Translations under genes and position numbers: made by a program
In this document: one piece after another, positions 24,635 to 34,845 of the stretch
Position numbering within the stretch: the first letter of the stretch is position 1
Layout of the letters: every line of letters begins with the position of its first letter
Source of the DNA: Burkholderiales bacterium
GTDB lineage: Bacteria; Pseudomonadota; Gammaproteobacteria; Burkholderiales; Nitrosomonadaceae
NCBI GenBank assembly: GCA_015075225.1
Contig: JABTUQ010000010.1
Span: 1 to 64,000 of the forward strand
Length of the DNA: 64,000 bases
Direction: 5' to 3'
The notes under the pieces: generated by a model
What the model was told of the DNA's origin: nothing
Databases searched by the model: none
The model's input: the letters and a program-made list of their open reading frames with translations, nothing else

Positions 24635-26320
24635 TCAAGCCCGCTTGTTTTGTTCGTCGTAACCCAACATTTCCGCTGCATGTCGGCGTGTAGCTGCAGT
24701 CAGTTCTTCTCCGCCCAGCATGCGGGCAATTTCCTCGATTCTTGCCGCTGTTTCAAGTTCAGAAATATGGCTTGCCGGTAGCGCATCGTTTTCTGATCCG
24801 GGAGTTTTGGAGACTCGCCAGTGTTGATCGCCTTTGGCAGCAACTTGAGGGAGATGCGTAATGCTCAAAACCTGCCGTGTTTTCCCGAGTTGCTGGAGTA
24901 GTTTGCCCACTATTTCGGCAATGCGGCCTCCTATTCCGGTATCGACTTCATCAAAAATCAGCGTGGGAACTGTGCCTGCCTTGCTGGTAATAACCTGAAT
25001 TGCCAGACTGATGCGTGACAATTCGCCACCGGAAGCCACTTTGCCCAGCGGGCGCAATGGTAAATCCCGGTGAGCCGAAACCTGGAATTCGATCTGTTCC
25101 ATACCATGCAGATTGCCTGTTGGCCCCGGGATCAATGCTGCCTTGAAACAACCACCCGCCATTGCCAGCGTTTGCATGGCTTCTGTAACCAGGTCAGATA
25201 GCTGATCTGCAGCACGTTGCCTGGCCAAACTCAGCTTTCCAGCCAGATTTTCAAAATGGCTTCTGGCAGATTTTTCTGCTTCCATCAACGCGTCACTGCT
25301 TGTGATGTTCCCCAGGACATCCAGACGTTGCCGGGTCGTTTCAAGCAAATCCGGTAACATTTCAGGCGTGGTGCGGTGTTTTCTGGCCGCGCCATGAATG
25401 GCTGCAATGCGTGCTTCGGTTTCCTCCAGTCTTTGTGGGTCAATATCGAGATGCTGTAGATAGCGCTTCAGCTCGTACACGGTTTCCTGTAACTGTATCT
25501 GGGCAGATTGCAGCTGGCTGCAGAGAGGCTCAAGCGTGCCATCGATGCTGGCCTGGCCATGCAGACGGGTGATTATGGTATTGAGCTGCGTGAGCACCGC
25601 TGTTTCATTTTCTGATAAGGATTCCAGGCTGAATTGTGCTGTTTCCAGCAGGCTTGCTGTGTGGGTTAGCCGATTATGTTCAGTTTGCAGATTTTCCCAC
25701 TCTTCCGGTATGAAGTTCAGCGTGGATAGTTCATGGAATTGCCTGGTAAGGCTTTCGTGCTCGTACAGGCTTTGCTCGCTGTGCTGCTCCCATTCCAGCC
25801 TCTGCTGGCAAAGGTCTTGCCAATGCCGATATGCGGAGGCTACTTCCCGGGAAAGAGCTGATTCGCCAGCCCAGGAATCGAGTAATTCGGATTGTTTGTG
25901 GTTGTGCATCAGCAACTGATGGGCATGCTGGCCATGGATATCTACCAGCCATTCGCCGATTGTACGTAATTGCTGGAGGGTGGCAGGATGTCCATTGATG
26001 AAGTTGCGTGAACGTCCGCCCGATTCCATGACTTTGCGTAACAGGCAGATACCAGCTTCGTCTTCCAGTGCATTATCCATGAGCCATTCCTGCAAAGCGG
26101 GAAGAGTGCTTACGTCAAATTGTGCGGTGATTTCTGCTCGTTTGCAGCCGTGTCTGATCTGGCTGGTGTCGGCTCGTCTGCCCAGCACGAGTTCCAGTGC
26201 ATCAATCAGGATGGATTTTCCCGCGCCAGTTTCACCTGTCAGGACGGTAAAACCCGATTTAAAGTGCAGATCAATATGGTCAACAATGACAAAATTCTGA
26301 ATGGACAGGTTTTGCAGCAT
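24635..26320 (-). CDS. recN: DNA repair protein RecN
   Basis: The 561-residue SMC-like ATPase has Walker A (GETGAGKSILIDAL, about residues 29-42), a long coiled-coil middle region, and a C-terminal half with the signature LRPLGKVASGGELSRISLA and Walker B PTLIFDEVDTGIGG. RecN acts in double-strand break repair. It lies five bases after nadK on the same strand, a common pairing, and the frame is intact. Confidence 0.96.
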   Translation of the reverse strand: MLQNLSIQNFVIVDHIDLHFKSGFTVLTGETGAGKSILIDALELVLGRRADTSQIRHGCKRAEITAQFDVSTLPALQEWLMDNALEDEAGICLLRKVMESGGRSRNFINGHPATLQQLRTIGEWLVDIHGQHAHQLLMHNHKQSELLDSWAGESALSREVASAYRHWQDLCQQRLEWEQHSEQSLYEHESLTRQFHELSTLNFIPEEWENLQTEHNRLTHTASLLETAQFSLESLSENETAVLTQLNTIITRLHGQASIDGTLEPLCSQLQSAQIQLQETVYELKRYLQHLDIDPQRLEETEARIAAIHGAARKHRTTPEMLPDLLETTRQRLDVLGNITSSDALMEAEKSARSHFENLAGKLSLARQRAADQLSDLVTEAMQTLAMAGGCFKAALIPGPTGNLHGMEQIEFQVSAHRDLPLRPLGKVASGGELSRISLAIQVITSKAGTVPTLIFDEVDTGIGGRIAEIVGKLLQQLGKTRQVLSITHLPQVAAKGDQHWRVSKTPGSENDALPASHISELETAARIEEIARMLGGEELTAATRRHAAEMLGYDEQNKRA

Positions 26321-26325
26321 GGGAA

Positions 26326-27216
26326 CTAGCGATTGTTTTTCTGGAGAATACCGCTCCAGCCAAGTTTTTCACGCAACATGCGGTAGTAACTGTGGTGGAC
26401 GGGATGGAGCAGTTTGATGGTTTTTGGACAGCGCCGGACAAATACTCTGTCATGTTCGCCCAGATCAAACCAGGAATGGCTGTCGGTGTAGATCTTCGTC
26501 TCGGTCGTAAAATGCACCTTGATCTCGATGGTTGCATCCGCTCCGATGACGATGGGGCGATTGCTGAGGGTGTGCGGGCAGACCGGCACCAGTGTCATCA
26601 GATTGAGTCCTGGGTGCAGGATGGGCCCGCCGGAAGATAGTGCATAAGCGGTCGATCCGGTGGGGGTGGCGATAATCAGGCCATCTGAGCGCAAAGAATA
26701 AACATATTCATCGTTGATATGAACTTCGAGTTCAATCATGCCACTGCTGATGCCGCGATGAAGTACCACATCATTGAAAGCCAGTTCTTTGAAAATGCTT
26801 GCTCCGTGACGTGTGACCTCGGCTGTCAGCAACATACGATTTTCTACAACAAACTGGCCAGCCAGCATGTCATTCAGAGTTTCATGCATGGTGTCAGCGG
26901 TAAGATCGGTTAAAAATCCCAATCTCCCCTGATTGATACCAATAAGCGGAACACCGAATGGAACGAGTGCGCGGGCAATATTGAGCATGGTCCCGTCACC
27001 TCCCAGCACGATGGCAAGATCTGTCTGCTTGCCGATTTCCTCCAGTGTCAGTACAGGGTATTTGCTGTTACTGATATGTGTGGCGGTCAGGGAATCCAGC
27101 ACTACACTGGCACCCCGGTCAGTCAGATATTCCGCCAGATTCAGCAGAGGAATCACGATATCGGGGTTTTTATGTTTCCCGATTAAAGCAATCGTTTTGA
27201 ATAAGGCGCTGCTCAT
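26326..27216 (-). CDS. nadK: NAD kinase
   Basis: The 296-residue enzyme makes NADP from NAD and ATP. It shows the GGDGTML motif (about residue 73), INQGRLGFLTD, the NDVVLHRG segment and the conserved DGLIIATPTGSTAYALSSGGPILHP region. It is transcribed with recN and divergently from hrcA. Confidence 0.96.
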   Translation of the reverse strand: MSSALFKTIALIGKHKNPDIVIPLLNLAEYLTDRGASVVLDSLTATHISNSKYPVLTLEEIGKQTDLAIVLGGDGTMLNIARALVPFGVPLIGINQGRLGFLTDLTADTMHETLNDMLAGQFVVENRMLLTAEVTRHGASIFKELAFNDVVLHRGISSGMIELEVHINDEYVYSLRSDGLIIATPTGSTAYALSSGGPILHPGLNLMTLVPVCPHTLSNRPIVIGADATIEIKVHFTTETKIYTDSHSWFDLGEHDRVFVRRCPKTIKLLHPVHHSYYRMLREKLGWSGILQKNNR

Positions 27217-27341
27217 TTTGAGATAAGAGGACCGGAACAGTTAAAAATACCCGGATTCCTGCTTTGAATTATCCGGCTGATTTCAAGTGGCTGTAAGGAT
27301 CGGATATTACCGCAGCCCATTGCAAAAAAGGTAAAAATCCA

Positions 27342-27369
27342 TTGAAAAGGGTGGTTCCGCCAATATATA
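27342..27369 (+). promoter_or_regulatory. Promoter upstream of hrcA
   Basis: TTGAAA (27342-27347) and TATATA (27364-27369) are separated by 16 bases, about 70 bases before the hrcA ATG. A short CGCCA/TGGCG inverted repeat brackets the -10 box. No CIRCE operator is seen. Confidence 0.45.
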
Positions 27370-27436
27370 GACTGGCGCAATTTCCACTTCAGACCAACCC
27401 TGCTTAAAGTAGGGCTGATTCGTGTAAAATAATTAA

Positions 27437-28451
27437 ATGCTTAACGAACGCGAGAAAATCCTGCTCAAAACCCTGGTCGAACGCTATATCCATGAAGGTC
27501 AGCCAGTCGGTTCGCGTTCACTCGCCAGATTTTCCGGTCTTGATCTGAGCCCGGCCACGATTCGCAATGTGATGACTGATCTTGAGGAAATGGGATATGT
27601 TTCCAGTCCTCATACATCTGCCGGGCGGATGCCGACAACGCTCGGGTACCGTTTTTTTGTCGATACCCTGCTGGTAGTCAAGTCGCTGGATAACGAGCAG
27701 ATCACTTTGCTGGAGAACCAGCTGCATCCGAACAACCCCGCACATCTGATGAATGTCACCTCCCGTTTGCTCTCGGATCTGACCCGGTTTGTCGGTGTGG
27801 TAGTCACACCCAAGCGGATGGGAGGGGCAGTTTTCCGCCATATAGAGTTTGTGGCATTGACTGAAAAACGGATTCTCCTGATTCTGGTTACACCGGAAGG
27901 TGATGTTCAGAACCGCATCATTCTTACGGAAACCGTTTATGGTCAGTCGGATCTGATTGAGGCTGGAAATTCTTCAATCAGCACTATGCCGGTTGTACGC
28001 TGGAAGAAATTCCGGTCAGGGTTAGCACGAGCTGACACAACTGCGCCGCGATATGACTGGCCTCATGAATGCTGCGATTGAAATAGGCAATGATGCTTTG
28101 CAGGAAAGCAGCGAGGCGGTGGTGATTGCGGGGGAACACAGGCTGTTTGATGTGCGTGATTTATCAGATAATCTTTCCAGTCTGAAAAGTCTGTTCGAGC
28201 TGTTTGAACGCAAGTCCAAGCTGTTACAGCTAATGGAGCTCAGTCGCCAGGCGCATGGAGTGAAGATCTTTATTGGAGGGGAATCGGATGAAACCATGCT
28301 GAAAGAAGTCAGTGTGGTGACTGCACCCTATGAAATGGAAGGTAAGATCGTTGGCACGGTGGGGGTAATTGGTCCACGGCGCATGGCTTATGAACGTATT
28401 ATTCCCATTGTAGATATCACCGCAAGATTGCTTTCGAGTAATCTGTCGTAA
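27437..28451 (+). pseudogene. hrcA: Heat-inducible transcription repressor HrcA, frameshifted
   Basis: The first 180 residues match HrcA (winged helix at EREKILLKTLVERYIHEGQPVGSRSLAR, then SPATIRNVMTDLEEMGYVSSPHTSAGRMPT). At about 27971 the frame slips: the family sequence NQHYAGCTLEE continues in another frame. Further small indels occur near 28010 and 28029. The C-terminal part is open again from 28053 to the stop at 28451 (AIEIGNDALQE to LLSSNLS). At least three indels within 60 bases break the gene. HrcA normally represses groE and dnaK through CIRCE. Loss is tolerable, but sequence error is equally possible. Confidence 0.85.
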
Positions 28452-28475
28452 CGCCCTTTTTAACGCTATTTATCA

Positions 28476-29570
28476 ATGACCCAAATGTTGCCGGAACCCT
28501 CTTTTCGCCATGGCTCGGCCAGTAAAATTGGCATTTTGATGATCAATCTGGGTACGCCAGAGGCTCCGACCGCCAAGGCGTTGCGTGTGTATTTGAAGCA
28601 ATTCCTGAGTGAACCCCGTATTGTGGAACTGCCGCGCTGGCTGTGGTGGTTTATTTTGAATGGCATCATTCTGACTGTCCGGCCAGCAAAATCGGCCAGA
28701 AAATATGAACAAATCTGGACAGACGAGGGCTCCCCCCTAAAGGTGCATACCGAGCGACAGACAGCATTGGTAGCTGCTTTGCTGAAGGAACAGGTGGATC
28801 CCTCACTAATGGTGGAGTACGCGATGATCATTGGTAATCCCTCTATCGCAGAAAAATTGCAGCAGATGAAGGCACAAGGTTGTAACCGGATTCTGGTATT
28901 GCCGTTGTTTCCCCAGTACGCAGCCAGCAGTACCGGTTGTGCGCTCGACAGTGTTTTTTCCGAGCTGAGGAAAATGCGCACTATTCCTGATATTCGAACT
29001 GCCAGGCATTACCACGATGACCCGGGCTATATTGCGGCGCTGGCGCAGAATGTGCGTGATTATTGGCAGGAACATGGACAGCCCGACAAACTGATCATCA
29101 GCTTTCATGGCGTGCCGCGCAAGACACTCGATATGGGTGATCCTTATCATTGCGAATGTCAAAAAACCGGGCGCCTGCTGGCTGAAGCACTGGAGCTTGC
29201 GGATGACCGCTACCAGGTATGCTTCCAGTCACGGTTTGGTTTTGCGCAATGGCTGAGCCCTTATACTTCCGAAGTGCTTGAGGAATTGGGTAAACAGAAA
29301 ACAGGGCGGGTTGATGTTGTTTGCCCGGGTTTTGTTTCGGATTGTCTGGAAACGCTCGAAGAGATAGCCATGGAAGGAAAAGCAACCTTTACCGGAGCGG
29401 GTGGGGGTGAGTTTCATTATATTCCCAGCCTCAATGAGCACCCGTTGTGGATCGGGGCAATCAATAACATCATCCGGACTCATTTGGCCGGCTGGCTTGA
29501 TCATTCTTTTTCCGAAGAAGCTGCGGAACAATCCCGCAAACGGGCACTTGCGCTGGGAGCCAGGGAATAA
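28476..29570 (+). CDS. hemH: Ferrochelatase
   Basis: The 364-residue enzyme inserts Fe2+ into protoporphyrin IX, the last step of heme synthesis. Family motifs are present in order: [25 protein letters not shown], the catalytic His211 in [19 protein letters not shown], and [17 protein letters not shown] with the conserved Glu. High heme demand fits an ammonia oxidiser rich in cytochromes c. It follows hrcA by 24 bases, an arrangement seen in related bacteria. Confidence 0.96.
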   Translation: MTQMLPEPSFRHGSASKIGILMINLGTPEAPTAKALRVYLKQFLSEPRIVELPRWLWWFILNGIILTVRPAKSARKYEQIWTDEGSPLKVHTERQTALVAALLKEQVDPSLMVEYAMIIGNPSIAEKLQQMKAQGCNRILVLPLFPQYAASSTGCALDSVFSELRKMRTIPDIRTARHYHDDPGYIAALAQNVRDYWQEHGQPDKLIISFHGVPRKTLDMGDPYHCECQKTGRLLAEALELADDRYQVCFQSRFGFAQWLSPYTSEVLEELGKQKTGRVDVVCPGFVSDCLETLEEIAMEGKATFTGAGGGEFHYIPSLNEHPLWIGAINNIIRTHLAGWLDHSFSEEAAEQSRKRALALGARE

Positions 29571-29670
29571 AGTATGTTGATGTGGTTCTGCCGAAATCCA
29601 TCCAATGGATTTACCCGGAGCGGGAGCTGCCGGTGGTTGGGTTTTGTCCAGAGCTGAAAGAGGAGTGGAT

Positions 29671-30465
29671 ATGAATATTTCGGAAATAAAGTATTTATTA
29701 CCTTGTTTGCTTGTTTGTATACTTTCTGCTTGTGCGACCTCTCCCACGGGGCGGACTCAGCTTGTTTTCATGCCGGATACGGAAGTGAACAGCATGGGTC
29801 TTCAGGCATTTGATACTTTGAAGCGTGAAAACAAAATCAACCGGGATGCGGCAAGTAACCGGTTTGTCAATTGCGTTGCCAATGCGATTACCCGGGAAGT
29901 AGGGGGAGAATGGGAAGTTGTTGTCTTTGAAGATAAATCACTTAATGCTTTTGCATTGCCTGGCGGAAAAATAGGAGTGCATACCGGTATGGTTGATCTG
30001 GTGGATAACCAGGATCAGCTGGCAGTGGTGATTGGTCACGAAATCGGGCATGTGATAGCACGGCATAGTAATGAGCGTTTGTCCCAGCAGGTGGGAACCA
30101 ACCTGGGAATTTCTCTCATCCAGGCAGTGGCTGCACCGCAAACTGCGCTAGGACAGACGGCGATTGGTTTGCTTGGTGTTGGCGCCCAGTATGGAGTGAT
30201 CATGCCCTTCAGCAGATTACACGAAGCCGAGGCAGACAAGATTGGTTTGGATTTGATGGCCGGTGCGGGGTTTAATCCTGCAGAGAGCATAAGATTATGG
30301 CAAAAAATGGCGCAGGCAAGCCAGGGGCTTGAGCCCGTGGAATTTTTATCCACGCATCCGTCACATGCCTCTCGCATAGAAAATCTGCAGGCAAATTTGC
30401 CCAGGGCACAACAATTGCAACATCAGGCAAATGCGACAGGGAAAATTCCCCGCTGCGCCAAATAA
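29671..30465 (+). CDS. M48-family metalloprotease, lipoprotein
   Basis: The 264-residue product starts with a lipoprotein signal ending in LSAC (about residue 19), so it should be anchored to a membrane facing the periplasm. The zinc-protease motif HEIGHVIARH and the downstream EAEADKIGLDLM glutamate identify peptidase family M48, as in LoiP/YcaL-type proteins. These degrade or assist misfolded outer-membrane proteins. The start at 29671 has AGAGGAG 8 bases upstream. Confidence 0.9.
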   Translation: MNISEIKYLLPCLLVCILSACATSPTGRTQLVFMPDTEVNSMGLQAFDTLKRENKINRDAASNRFVNCVANAITREVGGEWEVVVFEDKSLNAFALPGGKIGVHTGMVDLVDNQDQLAVVIGHEIGHVIARHSNERLSQQVGTNLGISLIQAVAAPQTALGQTAIGLLGVGAQYGVIMPFSRLHEAEADKIGLDLMAGAGFNPAESIRLWQKMAQASQGLEPVEFLSTHPSHASRIENLQANLPRAQQLQHQANATGKIPRCAK

Positions 30466-30586
30466 ATTGAATACATTTATTCTTTACTGCCTGGGCGATG
30501 AGCTGGGTATCTCGTAATGCAGTGATTGAATAGCGATTTGCTGGTTTCTTGGAAATTATTTTTTATATTGAAGGAGATAAACACAA

Positions 30587-31456
30587 ATGTCGCAGAAACA
30601 CCCAGTTATTGCTGTCACCGGATCATCCGGGGCCGGAACATCCACTGTCAAAACCAGTTTTGAGCATATTTTTCAGCGTGAACAACTGAAGGTGGTGGTA
30701 GTGGAGGGGGATAGTTTCCACCGCTATGACCGCGAATCCATGAAAAAAGCGGTTGAAGAATCGGAAAAAAATGGCGGACGTCCAATCAGCCATTTTGGTC
30801 CGGAGGCCAATGAATTCGAGAAATTGGAGGCATTGTTCAAGTCGTATGGCGAGAGCGGATCGGGAGAGACTCGCCTTTATCTGCATAATGAGCAGGAAGC
30901 GCAGCCTTACAATCAGAAGCCCGGCACTTTTACGCCCTGGAAATCGGTTCAGCCTGGCACTGATCTGTTGTTCTACGAAGGCCTGCATGGCGGAGTGAAG
31001 AGTGATACAGCTGATGCGGCCCGGTATGTGGATCTGCTGGTGGGCGTAGTTCCAATCGTCAACCTGGAGTGGATACAGAAGATCTATCGTGATACTGCAG
31101 CCAGAGGCTATTCGGCCGAAGCGGTAACCCATACCATCCTGCGCCGCATGCACGATTATGTTCATTACATCACCCCCCAGTTTTCGCGCACGCATGTCAA
31201 TTTCCAGCGCGTACCAACGGTGGATACATCCAATCCATTCATTGCGCGGGATATTCCCACCCTGGATGAAAGCATGGTGGTTATCCGCTTCCGCGATCAT
31301 CATGCAGCAGATTTCCCGTATCTGCTCAACATGATAGATGGATCATTCATGTCCCGTCCCAATACCATTGTGGTTCCGGGTGGTAAGATGGGCATGGCTA
31401 TCGAGTTGATTCTGACGCCTCTGATTCTGGATCTGGTGGCCAAAAGCAGGAAATAA
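30587..31456 (+). CDS. prkB: Phosphoribulokinase
   Basis: The 289-residue enzyme phosphorylates ribulose 5-phosphate to ribulose 1,5-bisphosphate, the substrate of RuBisCO. The N-terminal ATP site GSSGAGTST (12-20), the EGDSFHRYDRESMKKA substrate region, FYEGLHGG and the RDHHAADFPYLLNMIDGSFMSRPN C-terminus match proteobacterial Prk. It is direct evidence for the Calvin cycle. A strong AAGGAGAT ribosome-binding site precedes it. No RuBisCO gene is in the window. Confidence 0.97.
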   Translation: MSQKHPVIAVTGSSGAGTSTVKTSFEHIFQREQLKVVVVEGDSFHRYDRESMKKAVEESEKNGGRPISHFGPEANEFEKLEALFKSYGESGSGETRLYLHNEQEAQPYNQKPGTFTPWKSVQPGTDLLFYEGLHGGVKSDTADAARYVDLLVGVVPIVNLEWIQKIYRDTAARGYSAEAVTHTILRRMHDYVHYITPQFSRTHVNFQRVPTVDTSNPFIARDIPTLDESMVVIRFRDHHAADFPYLLNMIDGSFMSRPNTIVVPGGKMGMAIELILTPLILDLVAKSRK

Positions 31457-31517
31457 TCCTTTCAAACTCCCCGCCTGCCATCAGGGTTTGGCGGGGAATT
31501 CCGCTGTTCCCCTCCAT

Positions 31518-33761
31518 ATGACTGCATTACTGACTGATCTCAATCCGGAGCAGCTGGAGGCCGTTACCTGGCCTCACCGGTCAGCGTTGGTGCTGGCAGG
31601 CGCTGGAAGCGGCAAAACCCGGGTGCTGACCACGCGAATTGCCTATTTGCTGCAAGCAGGCCATACCCAGCCGCAAAATATTCTGGCTGTGACTTTTACC
31701 AATAAGGCAGCGCGCGAGATGATTGCGCGTATTGGTGCCATGTTGCCTGTCAATATCCGGGGGATGTGGATTGGCACATTTCACGGTTTGTGCCATCGCA
31801 TGCTGCGTGCCCATCATGAAGATGCGGGATTGCCGCAGGCATTCCAGATACTGGATATGGCTGATCAGCTGGCTGTCATCAAGCGCGTGTTGAAAGAACG
31901 CTCACTGGATGAAAAAACACTTCCACCCCGTCAACTGCAATGGTTTATCAACAATGCCAAGGAAGAGGGTTTGCGAGCTTCGCAGGTTGATGCGCGTGGC
32001 AATTTTAATCAAACCCTGGCTGAATGCTACCGGGCCTACGAGGCCATCAGCATGCGGGAGGGTACGGTTGATTTTGCTGAGCTATTGTTGCGTAGCCATG
32101 AGCTGTTGAGCCGTAACGAAATTTTGCGCGATCACTATCGCAACCGTTTTGAGCATGTTCTGGTGGATGAATTCCAGGATACCAACCGGCTGCAGTACAA
32201 ATGGATCAAATTGCTGGCGGGCTCCGGTTTGCAGCAGCACGCAGCGATTTTTGCTGTCGGGGATGATGATCAGAGCATTTACGCATTCCGGGGTGCACAT
32301 GTCGGAAATATGCGGGATCTCGAAAAAGATTTTAATGTTCCGAAAATTATCCGGCTGGAGCAAAACTACCGTTCTCACGGCAATATTCTGGATGCAGCCA
32401 ATGCGCTGATCGAGAACAACAAGGGGCGCCTGGGCAAGAATCTGTGGACCGCAGCGAGCAAAGGTGAGCTGGTACGGGTGTATCACGCTTCTACAGATAT
32501 GGATGAAACCAGCTTCATTGTTGATGAGATCAAGGCGCTGCATGCCGAGGGTCTGGCACTTTCCGATATAGCGCTGCTCTATCGATCCAATGCGCAATCG
32601 CGAGTGCTGGAGCATGGCCTGTTCAATGCTTCCATTTCCTATCGTGTTTATGGCGGCATGCGTTTCTTTGACCGGCAGGAAGTCAAGCATGCGCTGGCCT
32701 ATTTGCGGCTGATTGCCTTGCCGGATGACGATAATGCCTTGTTGCGGATCATTAACTTTCCACCCAGAGGGATTGGCGCCCGCACGCTGGAGCAGTTGCA
32801 GGATCAGGCTGGAGAGCTCGGAACCAGCCTCTGGCAAGCGGCGCTCAAGGCTTGCGAGAACGTAAAGACTGCTGCGGTCAGAGCGGGGCAATCCGGGCGG
32901 GGCGTTCCCGGTTTTGCCAGCCTGGTGTTATCGCTGCAACAGGAATGTGAAGGATTGCCGCTGCCGGAAATTATCCGGCGTGTGGTGGATCAGAGCGGGC
33001 TGGTGGCGCATTACCAGGCCGAGCGCGAAGGTGGTGAGCGACTGGAGAATCTGAAGGAACTGATCAACGCCGCAACCAGCTTTGTACATGAAGCCGAGGA
33101 TGACAGCCTGACAGCTTTTCTCGCGCATGCCTCGCTTGAAGGAGGTGAGCATCAGGCAGAAGGGCATCAGGATGCAGTTCAGTTGATGACTGTACATGCA
33201 GCCAAGGGATTGGAGTTCCAGACGGTATTCATCAGCGGATTGGAAGAGGGATTATTTCCCCATGAGAATAGCCGTAATGAGCCCAACGGTCTGGAGGAAG
33301 AGCGGCGCCTGATGTACGTGGCCATGACACGCGCACAACAGCGCTTGTATCTGAGTTATGCCGAGAGCCGTATGCTGCATGGACAGGTGCGTGTGAACGT
33401 GCCATCCCGGTTTATTGATGAAATTCCTGACGATTTTCTGAAGCGATTGCGCTCCAGCTTTTCCGGAGGAGGTTATCGTCAGGCATTGACTGGAACGGGG
33501 TATGCAGCCCCCAGTACTACAAGCTTTGCAAGCACGCGCCACCAGAGAAATAGCGATGGAAACGCGGTAACCAAAATGGCAGCGCAACGATTGAGTGGCG
33601 AGGGTTTTCATATCGGGCAGCAGGTATCTCACACCAAATTTGGCACAGGAACTATCCTGAATTGTGAGGGCAGAGGGGCGGATATGCGGGTTCAGGTGAA
33701 TTTCCGTCAGGCGGGGACGAAATGGCTGTCACTTGCTTACGCAAAGCTGGAAGCGCTATAA
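31518..33761 (+). CDS. uvrD: DNA helicase II (UvrD/Rep type)
   Basis: The 747-residue SF1A helicase has the Q motif LNPEQLEAV, Walker A LAGAGSGKT (about 26-34), VDEFQDTN, GDDDQSIYAFRGA, EQNYRS, and the C-terminal motifs LMTVHAAKGLEFQTVFISGLEEGLFPH and EEERRLMYVAMTRA. It unwinds DNA 3' to 5' in nucleotide-excision and mismatch repair. The C-terminal tail binds RNA polymerase in relatives (HTKFGTGTILNCEG). The ATG at 31518 gives the family start; a frame from 31488 adds residues without homology. Confidence 0.95.
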   Translation: MTALLTDLNPEQLEAVTWPHRSALVLAGAGSGKTRVLTTRIAYLLQAGHTQPQNILAVTFTNKAAREMIARIGAMLPVNIRGMWIGTFHGLCHRMLRAHHEDAGLPQAFQILDMADQLAVIKRVLKERSLDEKTLPPRQLQWFINNAKEEGLRASQVDARGNFNQTLAECYRAYEAISMREGTVDFAELLLRSHELLSRNEILRDHYRNRFEHVLVDEFQDTNRLQYKWIKLLAGSGLQQHAAIFAVGDDDQSIYAFRGAHVGNMRDLEKDFNVPKIIRLEQNYRSHGNILDAANALIENNKGRLGKNLWTAASKGELVRVYHASTDMDETSFIVDEIKALHAEGLALSDIALLYRSNAQSRVLEHGLFNASISYRVYGGMRFFDRQEVKHALAYLRLIALPDDDNALLRIINFPPRGIGARTLEQLQDQAGELGTSLWQAALKACENVKTAAVRAGQSGRGVPGFASLVLSLQQECEGLPLPEIIRRVVDQSGLVAHYQAEREGGERLENLKELINAATSFVHEAEDDSLTAFLAHASLEGGEHQAEGHQDAVQLMTVHAAKGLEFQTVFISGLEEGLFPHENSRNEPNGLEEERRLMYVAMTRAQQRLYLSYAESRMLHGQVRVNVPSRFIDEIPDDFLKRLRSSFSGGGYRQALTGTGYAAPSTTSFASTRHQRNSDGNAVTKMAAQRLSGEGFHIGQQVSHTKFGTGTILNCEGRGADMRVQVNFRQAGTKWLSLAYAKLEAL

Positions 33762-33868
33762 CGCTTAAGCACTGCCTCACTTGTCTTGCATTCCTCCATC
33801 CGCAAAACACAGTGCGGGCTATGTGGGATTGAATCAGAGGTTCTCTGAGGACGTATTTTGATCTGAAA

Positions 33869-33904
33869 ACAGGCAGCGTTTTCAAGCTGCCTGTCAGTTT
33901 TTTG
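33869..33904. terminator. Bidirectional terminator between uvrD and the membrane-protein gene
   Basis: ACAGGCAGC and GCTGCCTGT pair perfectly over nine bases around GTTTTCAA, with a T run to the right and A run to the left (GAAAAC). It lies about 110 bases past uvrD and 35 bases past the end of the convergent gene. Confidence 0.85.
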
Positions 33905-33938
33905 CTTTTGCGGGATTACTAAACTTGGGTTTTGTACC

Positions 33939-34718
33939 CTAATTTGCTTCTTCTTTGTTTTCACTTTCTTCAGCATCACCCTCGGGCATTGATTGGATAT
34001 CTTCTTCCTGTTCGTGGTGAAAGATGTCCTTGTAACTGACATAGACAGAAGCAAATGCGACTGGAAACCAGACAATGAAACCCAGCCCGTAAGGTATGGC
34101 TGCAAGTATGCCAAGAATGAGCAAGGTGACTGCGTAGACCTGGAAGGCAAAGAAGTTTTTCAGGCATGCAAAAAAGCTTTTACGTAAAGCAATAAAGGGA
34201 GGCATTTGCTCGAAAATCACCAGCATGGGAGCAAACCAGATTGCCATTAGCAACGGAATGGATAGCAGCAAGGAAAATAAGGTGGCTGATAAAATGTCAT
34301 TTGCGACCCCGGCCAGCTCGGTTTCATCAAATCGTTTGCCATGTAGCCACATGTCAACGACGGCATCTCCCCCGCGCAGCATGAAGAAACCGGTAATCAA
34401 AATATCCCCAACCAGGTAAATGCCGCCAATTGTGATAAGTGAAGAAGTATATTTCTTGAACCCATAAAACAGATACTCCAGTTCAAGTTTTCCGCTTAGA
34501 TCCAGTTGTCTGCATCCGACCATAATTCCAGCTACAAAAACGGGTACGGTCAATATACCGACAAAGCCTCCGAGATATGGGACAAGCCCCAGTGTTGTTC
34601 CAATTAGTAAATAAGTGAAACACAAGAGTATCCAATTGAGTGGCGCCATGCGGAAAAAATAGAATCCACTCAGGATCCACTGTAATCCCTGCTTGCCGCG
34701 TACATGTCGCGCTTCCAT
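33939..34718 (-). CDS. BPSS1780-family membrane protein
   Basis: The 259-residue protein has about six membrane segments (for example LLCFTYLLIGTTLGLVPYLGGFVGILTVPVFVAGIMVG and VTLLILGILAAIPYGLGFIVWFPV) and an acidic C-terminal tail of about 30 residues. It matches the BPSS1780 family of betaproteobacterial inner-membrane proteins, whose function is unknown. It is followed by a terminator and is upstream-separated from thrB. Confidence 0.78.
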   Translation of the reverse strand: MEARHVRGKQGLQWILSGFYFFRMAPLNWILLCFTYLLIGTTLGLVPYLGGFVGILTVPVFVAGIMVGCRQLDLSGKLELEYLFYGFKKYTSSLITIGGIYLVGDILITGFFMLRGGDAVVDMWLHGKRFDETELAGVANDILSATLFSLLLSIPLLMAIWFAPMLVIFEQMPPFIALRKSFFACLKNFFAFQVYAVTLLILGILAAIPYGLGFIVWFPVAFASVYVSYKDIFHHEQEEDIQSMPEGDAEESENKEEAN

Positions 34719-34845
34719 CCGTTATCCTCCGGTAATTTGAAGTAAAACTCGGTCAAAAATCTGATTGTTTACAAGAAGCAGATGAGCGGAGTGTCCTTTG
34801 CACGCTTATCTGTCTTGAATGTAATGATAGATGATCTGCTCCGGG